Shown here: piece after piece, positions 21,940 through 30,664 of the stretch
Layout: each line of letters begins with the position of its first letter
How positions within the stretch are numbered: position 1 is the first letter of the stretch
NCBI RefSeq assembly: GCF_001663155.1
Contig: NZ_CP015963.1
Span: 1,388,001-1,452,000 of the forward strand
DNA length: 64,000 nucleotides
Direction of reading: 5' to 3'
Origin: Altererythrobacter ishigakiensis
Lineage (GTDB): Bacteria > Pseudomonadota > Alphaproteobacteria > Sphingomonadales > Sphingomonadaceae
Notes under the pieces: model-generated
What the model was told of the DNA's origin: nothing
Database searches by the model: none
The model's input: the letters and a program-made list of their open reading frames with translations, nothing else
Position numbers and translations under genes: made by a program

Positions 21940-23910
21940 TCAGGCCTGCAAGCGGGTTGGGCCGTCTTCTTCATGCTCCTGCGCCAGCAGCATGGCGGCG
22001 AGATAATCCGGGACTGCCCGGCTGAAGTAGTAGCCCTGTCCCAGGGTACAACCCGCTTCGCGCACCGCGTGGACCTGATCGATTGTCTCGATACCCTCGG
22101 CAACGATCTCCATGTCCAGCTGCGTGCCAAGCTCTGCAACGGCGCGAATGATCGCGTCGGTCTTCCTGCCCACATTTGGACCGGACACAAAGCTTCGATC
22201 AACCTTGATCTTGGAGAAGGGGAAGCTGTTGATGTATCCCAGCGAGGAATATCCGGTTCCAAAGTCATCAAGCGCGAAGCGTACGCCGCGATCCGAGAGT
22301 TCCTGGATGAAGGCCGACGTCGCGTGATTGTCGTCTACAAAAAGGCTCTCTGTCACCTCAAGCTCGAGCCGCTTGGGGTCAAGGCCAGCTTCGCGCAGCG
22401 CATTGAGTATTCCAAGTGCTGCTCCGGGTGCGCGAATCTGCATTGGAGAGAGATTCACCGCTACGCTGACATGCTCTGGCCATTGCGCACATGCCTTGGC
22501 TGCTTGCGCAGTGATCCAATTGCCGAGCGTCACAATGACGCCGGTCTCCTCTGCGACCGGAATAAACTCGTCAGGGCGCAGCTCGCCTTTTTCCGGATGG
22601 AACCAGCGCACCAGCGCTTCAAACGTGTGGATCTTGCCGGTTTCGAGATCGATGATCGGCTGAAAATAGATCGACAACTGATCCCGCATAATGGCGCTAC
22701 GAAGTTCGTCTTCGATCTCCCGGCGACGTACAAGATCGCGCGTCATATCGGGATTAAAGAAGCTGGTCTGGGAGCGCCCGGCGACCTTGGCGTGATACAA
22801 GGCCAGATCAGAACGCTGCATCAATGCGTCTATGTCCTTCGCATCATCAGGCATCAATGCGACGCCAAGCGAAACGCGGACGTCCAGTGATCGTCCTTCA
22901 ATTCGCAGAGGACGCATGATCTCAATGTGAATCTCGCTGGCGAGACGTTCGGCTTCCTTGCGGTCTCCGATCGGGCCGTAGAGCACGAACTCATCACCAC
23001 CAAAGCGAGCGACAGTAGATCCTTCTGGTGCTACCTCCCGCAGGCGGTTTGCGACTTCAGCCAGAACCTTGTCACCGATCGGATGGCCGAGCAAATCGTT
23101 CACTTCCTTGAAGCGATCGAGATCGATCCAGATCAAGACCATTTGCTGATCTTCAAGCAGGTCCATCATGCTCTCAACCATGGCATGGTTCAGGCCGGCG
23201 CGGTTTGCGAGTCCTGTGACAACGTCAGTTCGAGCCAGAATCTGCATCTTGTCGGCCATACGCGCACTGGTGTCGGCAGCTGCAATTGAATCACGCAGTA
23301 CCTTGAACACATTCATTGTGATCGAAGCCATCGCCGGGATCAGGAGGAACATGTTCACAAACAGTGCGATGAAGGCAAGCGAACCAATGTAAAGCGCCGC
23401 TGCCATGATCGGCAGGCAAACGAGAAAGAGCTGGCCCATAGCGATCGTTGGCCGACCTGCGTTGCGGGCACATATTCCCACGCCATAGCAGGTGGCGTTC
23501 GCGATCATCAGGACCTCTACAGAGGCGGGGGCTTGCATAGCAATCGTAAGAGCTGCGATCCCGCCTAGCGCAAAAGCATAACTGAAGGCGCCGATCTCAT
23601 AAATCAGCTCAAGTTTGCGAGTGCTCGTGTTACTTTCATGGGGCGACAGACCGAGTGAAGCGACAATGCGCGCCACTGCGATCACAGTAAGAATAATGCA
23701 CCCAACGTAGAGGATTTGATAACCTGACACCCAGGCTGCGATTGCTGTCGAGGCGATCCCGTTAAACGCTCCGATAGCGAGGCTGCCGGGCTGCGTGTAT
23801 AGCGTGGATACGAGTGTTCGCCGCACTCGCGCGGACAGATTGTCCTTTCGAGTCCGGATCGAGAAGCGCTTTGCCAGCGTCGCCAAGGGACGTGTTTTGC
23901 CCATACACAT
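21940..23910 (-). CDS. Membrane GGDEF-EAL protein (c-di-GMP synthesis/degradation)
   Basis: A 656-residue inner-membrane protein. Five to seven hydrophobic segments between residues 45 and 215 form an N-terminal membrane sensor region without a recognised name. A GGDEF domain follows with the intact ARFGGDEFVLYG motif; no RxxD inhibitory site is visible just before it. The EAL domain has the intact FEALVRW, DDFGTGYSSLGY, KVDRSFV and AEGIE motifs, so both diguanylate cyclase and phosphodiesterase activities are possible. The alternative start is the ATG six bases downstream. It stands alone between mdh and the small gene at 24041 on the same strand. Confidence 0.93.
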   Translation of the reverse strand: MCMGKTRPLATLAKRFSIRTRKDNLSARVRRTLVSTLYTQPGSLAIGAFNGIASTAIAAWVSGYQILYVGCIILTVIAVARIVASLGLSPHESNTSTRKLELIYEIGAFSYAFALGGIAALTIAMQAPASVEVLMIANATCYGVGICARNAGRPTIAMGQLFLVCLPIMAAALYIGSLAFIALFVNMFLLIPAMASITMNVFKVLRDSIAAADTSARMADKMQILARTDVVTGLANRAGLNHAMVESMMDLLEDQQMVLIWIDLDRFKEVNDLLGHPIGDKVLAEVANRLREVAPEGSTVARFGGDEFVLYGPIGDRKEAERLASEIHIEIMRPLRIEGRSLDVRVSLGVALMPDDAKDIDALMQRSDLALYHAKVAGRSQTSFFNPDMTRDLVRRREIEDELRSAIMRDQLSIYFQPIIDLETGKIHTFEALVRWFHPEKGELRPDEFIPVAEETGVIVTLGNWITAQAAKACAQWPEHVSVAVNLSPMQIRAPGAALGILNALREAGLDPKRLELEVTESLFVDDNHATSAFIQELSDRGVRFALDDFGTGYSSLGYINSFPFSKIKVDRSFVSGPNVGRKTDAIIRAVAELGTQLDMEIVAEGIETIDQVHAVREAGCTLGQGYYFSRAVPDYLAAMLLAQEHEEDGPTRLQA

Positions 23911-24040
23911 GGAGGTCTACAGCCAGAGTGTCACCGTCTGGTTAACGTCTCGCTTACCAATACAACGCAGTTATTCTGCGGGTTTCTTAACCTTTTGGAG
24001 GTGGCGAACCGATGCGGCAAAGAAGCCGCAGGTTACCTAT

Positions 24041-24355
24041 CTAGCTGTGTTCCAAACCAAATTCGCGCGAAGCGATCACAGCCATACGGCGGTCGAGTTG
24101 GCGGCAGACTTCCAGCCACCAACGATATTGAACGCGATCATCGGCAAAGAACGCCTGTTCGGCCTTGTGGCGGGCAGCCCGCGCCGCGCCCAGTCCATGC
24201 TCCGCAAAATAACGCAAGGCTGCTTCGACAATCGCGGGGTCTGTCGATTTGCCGCCGCCATTGTCGTTCGCTGCTGGGCCAGTTGCCGGGGCGACCAGCC
24301 GGCGGACCAATGGGCCAGCTGGACGTGAATAGGTAAAGTCTGAAAGTGTTAGCAT
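24041..24355 (-). CDS. Small conserved protein of unknown function
   Basis: A 104-residue cytoplasmic protein without signal peptide. The N-terminus is followed by a short disordered GPAANDNGGGKS linker and a helical, Arg/Ala-rich segment (DPAIVEAALRYFAEHGLGAA and DDRVQYRWWLEVCRQLDRR). Its coding quality is supported by regular codon use and by the absence of a better frame in the 600 bases between its neighbours. It is divergent from the ABC importer and lies upstream of the GGDEF-EAL gene on the same strand, with a gap of 130 bases. Function unknown. Confidence 0.65.
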   Translation of the reverse strand: MLTLSDFTYSRPAGPLVRRLVAPATGPAANDNGGGKSTDPAIVEAALRYFAEHGLGAARAARHKAEQAFFADDRVQYRWWLEVCRQLDRRMAVIASREFGLEHS

Positions 24356-24528
24356 GGTGCGACCCCGGCTTTAGCGTTGACACTGGTTTTAAGTTGCAGG
24401 GTGCTAAGGCCGCGTTCCGCAACAGGGTTAATTTTGTCCTGATTACAAAATTGTGCATCTGTGGTTGCGATGCTTGCCGCGAAGCTGACGGCCTCCTATC
24501 GCTGCTGGCAAAGGAGGGCTTCCACGCG

Positions 24529-25356
24529 GTGATTGCAGTTTGGGATCGGATCGGGTTGGCCGTTGCAGTCGCGCTTGGTCTGGCAGGTTGTACCCCTGCC
24601 GATTTGGACAGCGACAATGCATCGAGTGGAGGTCCACGCATTGTCAGCTTGAACCCGTGTCTGGATGCAATCTTGGTCGAAGTAGCGGAGCCTGCGCAGA
24701 TCCTTGCACTTTCGCATTACAGCGCGGATCCCCAGTCTAGCTCGATCTCTCGGGATGTCGCGCGGCGCTATGATTTCACGGGTGACACAGTTGAAGAAAT
24801 GCTCGCGTTAAAGCCCGATTTGGTGCTTGCGAGTACCTTTATGGCACCCGCGACCCGTGCGGCGCTCGATGATCTGGGCGTGCGCGTCGAGAGTTTTGGC
24901 AGCCCTGGCTCAGTCGATGAGAGCGTGATGCAGGTCAACCGTTTGGCGACATTGGTTGAACAGCGGCGCAACGGCGAGATGCTCGCCGAGAAAATCGAGC
25001 GGTCAGTGCGTCAAAGTAACGCGGTCAAACCGGTTTCCGCTGTTCTATGGCAACCGGGAGGTATCGTGCCGGGCGAGCAGCAATTGATCAGCGAGCTGCT
25101 GCGCGCAGCAGGTTTTTCCAGCCATTCTGCGGCGCTCGGCATGGGGCAGGCGGATTACCTCTCGCTTGAGCAAGTTCTGGTCGACCCGCCCGACGTCCTT
25201 CTTGTTGCGGGTAAGTCACGTCCTCAGCAGCACCCCGCACTCAATGAGGCGGAGATAAAGGTCGCTCAGTTTGACCCGAATCTGGTCTATTGCGGCGGAC
25301 CCACGATACCGCGCGCAATGGAGCGGTTGCGCGAAATTCGTGAGGTAGTCTCATGA
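24529..25356 (+). CDS. ABC importer substrate-binding lipoprotein, BtuF/FecB type
   Basis: The periplasmic binding component of a cobalamin- or iron-siderophore-type importer, 275 residues. The N-terminus VIAVWDRIGLAVAVALGLAGC ends in a lipobox cysteine, so it is anchored as a lipoprotein. The body has the helical-backbone binding-protein pattern: PRIVSLNPCLDAILVEVAEP, a long connecting helix and the LKPDLVLASTF motif. I chose GTG 24529 because AAGGAGGG lies ten bases upstream and it yields a regular lipoprotein signal; longer readings lack one. Its end overlaps the permease start by ATGA. Which metal complex it binds cannot be read from the sequence; no B12 riboswitch was seen upstream. Confidence 0.85.
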   Translation: MIAVWDRIGLAVAVALGLAGCTPADLDSDNASSGGPRIVSLNPCLDAILVEVAEPAQILALSHYSADPQSSSISRDVARRYDFTGDTVEEMLALKPDLVLASTFMAPATRAALDDLGVRVESFGSPGSVDESVMQVNRLATLVEQRRNGEMLAEKIERSVRQSNAVKPVSAVLWQPGGIVPGEQQLISELLRAAGFSSHSAALGMGQADYLSLEQVLVDPPDVLLVAGKSRPQQHPALNEAEIKVAQFDPNLVYCGGPTIPRAMERLREIREVVS

Positions 25357-26306
25357 ATCGCGCCACGTTGATATTCTCTGCTCTCTTGCTTGTTCTCCTG
25401 CCATTGTCCTTGCTTGCGGGGCGCGTTTGGCTCGATCCTTTCAGCGATCCACGGGCCGCGTTGATCCTGATGGAGTTGCGGCTTCCCCGCGCATTGCTTG
25501 CCGTCGCGGTTGGCGCTGGGCTGGGTGCTGCTGGTGCCGCAATGCAAGGCTATCTTCGCAATCCGCTGGCTGATCCGGGCCTGTTCGGCATCGCACCAAT
25601 GGCAGCATTGGGTGCAGTTACAGGCATGTGGTTTGGAATTGCCGTGAACCCCTGGTTATTGCCATTGATGGCATTGGCCGGAGCGGCGCTTGGAATGACT
25701 TTGCTCGCGCTGATCGCCGGGCGAACAGGGGGAATCGCGCTTTTCACTCTGGCTGGTCTGATGATCGCTAGCCTTGCGGGAGCATTGACGGCGCTGGCCA
25801 TCACAATGGCACCCAGCGCATTTGCTATGAGCGAGATCGTGATTTGGCTGAACGGTGCGTTGACCGACCGCAGCTGGCGCGAAGTCTACCTCGCCGCTCC
25901 GCTTGTCGCAGCAGGCATTGGACTGCTTCTTGTTGCTGCCAAGCCGCTCGATGCGTTGACTTTGGGTGATGCCGCAGCACGCTCGCTTGGAGTACGCACT
26001 GACGTGCTTCTTTTCCTGTTGGTATCGGGCGTGGGCCTAACTGTGGGCGCAGGGGTCGCGGTGGCCGGGATCATCGGCTTTGTTGGGCTGATCGTGCCGC
26101 ACCTGGTGCGCCCGTTCACTGATCGGCTGCCCTCCAGCCTGATCATGCCCAGCGCGCTGGCGGGTGCTTGCCTCGTGCTGGCCGCCGACAGCGTGGTGCG
26201 TATTTTGCCGTTAATGACAGAGCTGAGACTTGGCATCGCTTTAAGCCTGCTCGGTGCGCCGTTCTTCCTCTGGTTGCTGCTGCGCATGCGAAGGGGTCGG
26301 CTATGA
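25353..26306 (+). CDS. FecCD/BtuC-family ABC transporter permease
   Basis: The permease (317 residues) forms a homodimeric channel in the inner membrane for uptake of a metal chelate or cobalamin. It has about ten membrane helices, the family motifs LRLPRALLAVAVGAGLGAAG with MQGYLRNPLADPGLFGI, and the C-terminal GIIGFVGLIVPHLVRP that contacts the ATPase. It overlaps the binding-protein gene upstream and the ATPase gene downstream, each by ATGA, so the three proteins are translated in a coupled way. Confidence 0.94.
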   Translation: MNRATLIFSALLLVLLPLSLLAGRVWLDPFSDPRAALILMELRLPRALLAVAVGAGLGAAGAAMQGYLRNPLADPGLFGIAPMAALGAVTGMWFGIAVNPWLLPLMALAGAALGMTLLALIAGRTGGIALFTLAGLMIASLAGALTALAITMAPSAFAMSEIVIWLNGALTDRSWREVYLAAPLVAAGIGLLLVAAKPLDALTLGDAAARSLGVRTDVLLFLLVSGVGLTVGAGVAVAGIIGFVGLIVPHLVRPFTDRLPSSLIMPSALAGACLVLAADSVVRILPLMTELRLGIALSLLGAPFFLWLLLRMRRGRL

Positions 26307-27052
26307 TCCTTGTCGCTGAAAATGTTTCTCTCATGCGTGGCGGAAATCTGGTTCTGGAGCGTGTCTCTGCGGCGCTCGAAACAGGTCAGATCACTGCGAT
26401 CTGCGGTCCCAATGGAGCGGGAAAATCCAGCCTGCTTATGGCGCTTGCCGGCCTTATCAAACCAAGCGACGGAATGGTCGTTCTGGATAGCCAGCGGCTT
26501 GAAATTTATACACCGCAAGAACGCGCGCAGCGGATAGGATATCTTCCGCAAGAGGCCGAGGTGGCGTGGGATGTCGCGGTTGAGAACCTCGTACGGTTGG
26601 GACGCATGCCCTATCGTGATCGCGGCGATCATGCCGTCGAAGCCGCGATTGCAGCGCTTGATCTCGAGGCCTTGCGGCTCCGTCCGGCCTCTCAGCTGTC
26701 AGGTGGAGAAAAGGCGAGGGCTTTGCTTGCGCGCGTGCTGGCGGGCGAACCGCGATGGATTTTGGCTGACGAGCCGCTCGCCGCGCTTGATTTGGCGCAT
26801 CAGCAAACCTTGCTGCGCCATCTGCGCAAGGCAGCGGAAGGCGGAGCTGGCGTAGTGATAGTAGTCCATGATCTTGCCACCGCGATGAACCATGCGGACC
26901 GGGTGATCGTCTTGGGCCAAGATGAAGACTCTGGATGCGTCGCGGCCGATGGCGCGCCTGAGGAAGCGCTATCAATCGAAAATATCAAGCGGGTGTGGGG
27001 CGTGGATGCGCGCTGGATCGGTGAATCCGAATCCATGGCGCTGATCCTCTAG
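26303..27052 (+). CDS. ABC transporter ATP-binding protein, BtuD/FecE type
   Basis: The ATPase (249 residues) drives the importer. Walker A is CGPNGAGKSS (about residues 33-42), the signature is LSGGEKARALLARVLAG, Walker B is WILADEPLAALD, and the switch histidine is in VVIVVHDLA. The start ATG 26303 (MILVAENVSLM) overlaps the permease stop. A terminator follows directly, so the operon holds three genes and no TonB-dependent receptor, which must be encoded elsewhere. Confidence 0.93.
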   Translation: MILVAENVSLMRGGNLVLERVSAALETGQITAICGPNGAGKSSLLMALAGLIKPSDGMVVLDSQRLEIYTPQERAQRIGYLPQEAEVAWDVAVENLVRLGRMPYRDRGDHAVEAAIAALDLEALRLRPASQLSGGEKARALLARVLAGEPRWILADEPLAALDLAHQQTLLRHLRKAAEGGAGVVIVVHDLATAMNHADRVIVLGQDEDSGCVAADGAPEEALSIENIKRVWGVDARWIGESESMALIL

Positions 27053-27057
27053 CGAAA

Positions 27058-27085
27058 AAGGGGCAACCCGTCTGGGCTGCCCTTT
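27058..27085 (-). terminator. Terminator between the ABC operon and the M3 peptidase gene
   Basis: On the minus strand GGGCAGCCC pairs with GGGTTGCCC (one wobble) around a 4-base loop and is followed by CTTTTT, so it ends the peptidase transcript. On the plus strand the stem is followed only by TTTCG, so it may also serve the ABC operon less efficiently. Confidence 0.85.
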
Positions 27086-27109
27086 CGTGTATTGTACTGG
27101 CAGAAAAGC

Positions 27110-29305
27110 TTACTCTTCAACCAACCCGCGGCTGACCAGCATTGGTTTTACATCGGGCTGACGACCCGCGAAATTTTCGAACATCTGGAAATAGTCCATC
27201 GTACCGCCGCGGCTCAACACAGTCTGACGATAGTGATCGCCGTTTTCGCGCGTGAGACCACCGTTTTCACGGAACCACTTGCGCGAATCCTTGTCGAGCA
27301 TCTCAGTCCACAAATAGCTGTAATAGCCGGCCGAATAACCCGCCGGTGAACTGAAGATGTGATTGAAATAGTTCGAGCGATAGCGTGGCGGCACCAGATC
27401 GATTTCCAGCCCCAGAGCCAGTAGCGAATTGCGTTCAAACGCATCAACTTTTTCGGGTGTATCGATCGCTGCAGCTTCTTTAGGCGAAAGTGCGTGCCAT
27501 TTCATGTCGAGCAATGCGGCTGTCACGGTTTCACCAAAGTCATAGCCCTGGTTGAACTTGGACGCGGCCTGGATCTTCTCGACCAGTTCCATCGGGATTG
27601 TTTCGCCAGTCTCGTAGTGCTTGGCATAGTTTTGTAGCACCTCCGGGTAGGTCACCCACATCTCGTGTACCTGACTCGGATATTCCACAAAGTCGCGTGC
27701 TGTAGCGGTGCCAGACAATGTCTCGTACTTCTGGTCGGCAAAGAACCCGTGCAGCGCGTGACCGAATTCGTGGAAGGTTGTTTCTACCCAGTCAAAGCTG
27801 ACCAACTGCGGCTCGCCTTCGGCTGCTTTCGGAATATTGAGCACGTTATAGATGACCGGCTTGTTACCAGTCTCATAGCTTTGATCGACAAAATTGCTCA
27901 TCCAAGCGCCACCGCGCTTTGACGGACGCTGGAACGGGTCAAAATAGAACAGGCCCAGCTCGCTGCCGTCAGCGTCGAACACGGTGTAGACCCAAACGTC
28001 TGGATGATAGACCGGGATGTCGTCTCGCTTTTCGAAGGTGAGGCCGTAGAGCTTCTCGGCCATGAAGAACACTCCGTCCTCAAGCACAGGCTGGAGCTCG
28101 AAATACTCCATCACTTCACCTTCATCGAAAGCGTATTTTTCGGCCTTTACCTTTTCGGAGAAGCGGTACCAATCCCACGGTTGTACCTTGAAATCCAGCC
28201 CGTCTGTGGCAATCCGCGCATTAAGGAGTTCAGCATCGCTGCGCTGTGTAGCAGCGAGGGCAGGGACCATGTCTTCCATAAATCCTAGAGCTGTCGCGGG
28301 GTCTTTCGCCATGCGGTCGTACATGGTGTAGGTCGCCCAGTCGGGCTTGCCGAATATCTCAGCCTTCTCGGCGCGCAATGTCGCAATCTGCGCGAGCAGG
28401 GCGCGAGTGTCATTGGCACCACCCTGATCCGCACGATAAGCGCTGGCCTTGAACAGACGCTCACGCACGTCGCGGTTCTCCAGAGCGGGCAGCAGTGGCT
28501 GCTGTGTGGTGTTCTGCAAAGCGAGCGCAAACTTGCCTTCCATACCCTTTTCCGTTGCCAGGGTCGCCGCCGCTTCGATATCTGAATCGGACAATCCGGC
28601 CAGTTCTTCGCGCGTATCGACTATCACTGCTCCATCGACGGTCGCTTGGCGTACCTTCTGACTGAACTCCGTGGTCAGCGTAGAGAGCTTGCTGTTGATT
28701 TCCTTTACCCGCTCGCGCTGCTCGTCATCCAGCAACGCCCCTGCTTGCACCATGTCGGCATAGGTTTTTTCCAGCAGAACGGAGTCTTCCGGTTCCATCG
28801 TCATGGCGGCACGGTTGTCATAGATCGCCTTAACACGGGCGAAGAGACCCGGATCTAGATTGATCGTGTCGTAGTGCGCGGTCAGCAACGGGCTGATTTC
28901 GGTGTCGATTTGATCCAGGCGGTCATTAGTATTCGCGCCGGTCAGGGCTGAAAAAACATAGCTGACCCTGCCCAGCATGAGGCCAGACTTCTCCAGCGCC
29001 ACGATGGTGTTCTCGAAAGTCGGTTCTTCCGGATTATTCACGATCGAAGCGACTTCAGCCTTCTGGATTGCCATGCCCTGTTCGAAAGCGGGCATGTAAT
29101 CATGTTCGCTGATCGCGTCGAAATCGGGCGCGTGGAACGGCAGTGTGCTTTCAGATGCGAAGTAACCGGTCCCTTGCGGGATGGTTTCATTGCCAGCGAA
29201 AATCTCGTCACTGCTGTAAATCTCTACGGGGGTCATATTACATCCACCTAAAACGGCAGCAGCCAATGCGATAGGCGCAACGCGGGCCAAAATTCGGGCC
29301 TTCAT
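27110..29305 (-). CDS. M3-family peptidyl-dipeptidase, lipoprotein
   Basis: A zinc metallopeptidase of the thimet oligopeptidase/dipeptidyl carboxypeptidase family (Dcp-like), 731 residues. The HExxH zinc site is TTFHEFGHALHGFFAD, and the downstream zinc ligand region is VEYPSQVHEMW. The start ATG 29305 behind GGAGAG gives a lipoprotein signal with the lipobox LGGC near residue 21, so this member is membrane-anchored in the periplasm, unlike cytoplasmic Dcp. It probably degrades oligopeptides, fitting the other secreted peptidases in the window. Longer readings upstream give no signal peptide and are not used. Confidence 0.93.
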   Translation of the reverse strand: MKARILARVAPIALAAAVLGGCNMTPVEIYSSDEIFAGNETIPQGTGYFASESTLPFHAPDFDAISEHDYMPAFEQGMAIQKAEVASIVNNPEEPTFENTIVALEKSGLMLGRVSYVFSALTGANTNDRLDQIDTEISPLLTAHYDTINLDPGLFARVKAIYDNRAAMTMEPEDSVLLEKTYADMVQAGALLDDEQRERVKEINSKLSTLTTEFSQKVRQATVDGAVIVDTREELAGLSDSDIEAAATLATEKGMEGKFALALQNTTQQPLLPALENRDVRERLFKASAYRADQGGANDTRALLAQIATLRAEKAEIFGKPDWATYTMYDRMAKDPATALGFMEDMVPALAATQRSDAELLNARIATDGLDFKVQPWDWYRFSEKVKAEKYAFDEGEVMEYFELQPVLEDGVFFMAEKLYGLTFEKRDDIPVYHPDVWVYTVFDADGSELGLFYFDPFQRPSKRGGAWMSNFVDQSYETGNKPVIYNVLNIPKAAEGEPQLVSFDWVETTFHEFGHALHGFFADQKYETLSGTATARDFVEYPSQVHEMWVTYPEVLQNYAKHYETGETIPMELVEKIQAASKFNQGYDFGETVTAALLDMKWHALSPKEAAAIDTPEKVDAFERNSLLALGLEIDLVPPRYRSNYFNHIFSSPAGYSAGYYSYLWTEMLDKDSRKWFRENGGLTRENGDHYRQTVLSRGGTMDYFQMFENFAGRQPDVKPMLVSRGLVEE

Positions 29306-29473
29306 TCGTAACTCTCCAGTCCAATAAATATCGCCGGGCGTGCGTTTGCGCGTATCCGGCATGCGACCAAGCGGCATCTCCAATGCCGCGCGCTGCTTGA
29401 ACCTGAGATTGATATCATTGGCAACCAGTGTGCAGTCGCCGATCGATTGCATATGTCGCTGGTCGAGAAGCGC

Positions 29474-29502
29474 AAAAAAGGGGCGGACCCGAAGGCCCGC
29501 CC
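29474..29502 (-). terminator. Intrinsic terminator after hsp20
   Basis: On the minus strand GGGCGGGCC pairs with GGTCCGCCC (one wobble) around a TTCG tetraloop, followed by CTTTTTT. It lies 46 bases after the hsp20 stop. Confidence 0.92.
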
Positions 29503-29547
29503 GATTGCGTCAAGTCTTGATATATTCATTGGTGTTTGGTTGGCGGT

Positions 29548-30084
29548 TTATGCGTTTGCCGTGACCTTGTTTTCGGAGCGTTTACTCTGCGTCTTCAGGG
29601 CAATGCGGCGACCCGTTTGCTTGGCTTCGACGCGTGGTAGTTCGATCATCAACACGCCATCGATAAACTCGGCTTCAATTTGATCTTCGTTTACGTCTTG
29701 CGGCAATTGGATTTGGCGCTGGAACAAACCAAAACTACGTTCTGACCAGCCTGTATCCTTTACCTTTGGCGCACGTTTCTTCTCGCCAGTTATGGTGAGC
29801 ACGCCTTCGCCCACGCTCAGTTCGATATCTTCTTCCTGTACTCCGGGCAGTTCAGCGGAGATCAGATAATTGTTGTCCGTATGCGATACTTCGATCGCCG
29901 GGGTCACACTCGCCAGACGCGACATTGCACGCTGGTCGACGTTGTCGTCATTATCGAAATCAAACACGTCATCGAACAGGTCGTTGATCTGACGGTTCAG
30001 ATCGCTCAGCATCTCCGAACCTTGGTTGCGGAAGCGTTTCCATGAAAGGGGGCGACGATAGGGGGTTACATAACCATAGGTCAT
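29548..30084 (-). CDS. Small heat shock protein, Hsp20 family
   Basis: A cytoplasmic ATP-independent chaperone of 178 residues that holds unfolding proteins. It has an N-terminal variable part with DLNRQINDLFDDVFDF, the alpha-crystallin domain from about residue 60 (DNNYLISAELPGVQEEDIEL through LTITGEKKRAP), the conserved SFGLFQRQIQLP, and the GVLMIELPR motif. ATG 30084 is preceded by AGGAGA. The leader upstream contains hairpins (for example CTGGG-ATCG-CCCAG), but no clear ROSE-type or FourU thermometer was found. Confidence 0.93.
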   Translation of the reverse strand: MTYGYVTPYRRPLSWKRFRNQGSEMLSDLNRQINDLFDDVFDFDNDDNVDQRAMSRLASVTPAIEVSHTDNNYLISAELPGVQEEDIELSVGEGVLTITGEKKRAPKVKDTGWSERSFGLFQRQIQLPQDVNEDQIEAEFIDGVLMIELPRVEAKQTGRRIALKTQSKRSENKVTANA

Positions 30085-30276
30085 ATAAAGTCTCCTGTTG
30101 TCTGCGGCGCTGTTCATTTCCAGATGTCTGGGCGATCCCAGTTTTCCGGGCGGCTCGACGCCGAATGCGGAGCCGGCGGAAAAGCGCCTCGTTTACATAC
30201 ACTTAATTAACGGGCAGAGTGGGAATTCGATCCACGACTCAGCGCACCTAAGGCACGGGTGAGAGAGATTGGGCGA
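30085..30276. other. Intergenic region upstream of hsp20
   Basis: This stretch holds the leader and promoter region of hsp20 (minus strand) and possibly the promoter of the candidate RNA on the plus strand. Inverted repeats visible on the minus strand are GGCTC/GAGCC and CTGGG/CCCAG. I see no coding sequence and no clear heat-shock promoter match. Confidence 0.4.
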
Positions 30277-30420
30277 TTGCAGCATGAACCGGACAGGTGG
30301 AGAGACAACCTGCCCGGTTCGCCGTGCGGCCCTTTGGGGGACTTTCCTGAGAACAAACCCTTGGTGCGACCCGAGGGGCTTGGGGATAGACTCGCAAAGA
30401 GGGGTTCATAGTCGCTGCAA
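30277..30420 (+). ncRNA. Candidate structured RNA of about 144 nt, possibly 6S RNA
   Basis: The ends can pair: TTGCAGC-ATGAACC (30277-30290) with GGTTCAT-AGTC-GCTGCAA (30403-30420), a 14-bp closing stem with one internal loop. Inside, GAACCGG-ACAGGT can alternatively pair with ACCTG-C-CCGGTTC nearby, and further stems are possible around a central open region containing CCTGAGAACAAACCC. Size and overall shape resemble 6S RNA, which mimics an open promoter to bind RNA polymerase. The identification is by shape only; strand and exact ends are uncertain. No convincing protein is encoded here. Confidence 0.38.
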
Positions 30421-30639
30421 AATCCGGCCTTTTCGACCTGATGATTCCTATACCCCTCCCTCGGGAGTGCGGGTTTTAGAAGCTAAAGCCGTGTCGAGTT
30501 ATTACGGCGTCGCATTGAGCCAATTGCAAAAGAACAGTTGGTTCTCGCAAGAGCTGGGAAACTGCATTGCGATCCGCGCGTTTGCTCCCACATGGAAACC
30601 ATCGCTGTGGGCCGCATAAGACTGGCTCTTGACTAGATA

Positions 30640-30654
30640 GAACATTTGCGGAAC
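30640..30654. promoter_or_regulatory. LexA (SOS) operator of uvrA
   Basis: GAAC-ATTTGCG-GAAC, which read on the other strand is GTTC-N7-GTTC, the alphaproteobacterial LexA site. It lies ten bases before the uvrA ATG and overlaps the likely promoter (TTGACT at 30629). It predicts damage induction of uvrA. Confidence 0.85.
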
Positions 30655-30664
30655 ACGCACATTC

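Noticed and set aside
24356..24528. Possible cobalamin riboswitch before the BtuF-like gene
   Set aside because: No B12-box or the conserved adjacent elements could be found in the 173 bases.
30085..30180. ROSE-type RNA thermometer before hsp20
   Set aside because: The characteristic anti-Shine-Dalgarno loop sequence is absent; only ordinary hairpins are seen.
30200..30240. AATTCGATCC near hsp20, tRNA-like
   Set aside because: The flanks cannot form a five-pair T stem and no cloverleaf fits.
30269..30619. Open frame of 116 codons on the plus strand
   Set aside because: Overlaps the strongly paired RNA candidate, has a Cys/Arg/Pro-rich composition with no domain, and no ribosome binding site.
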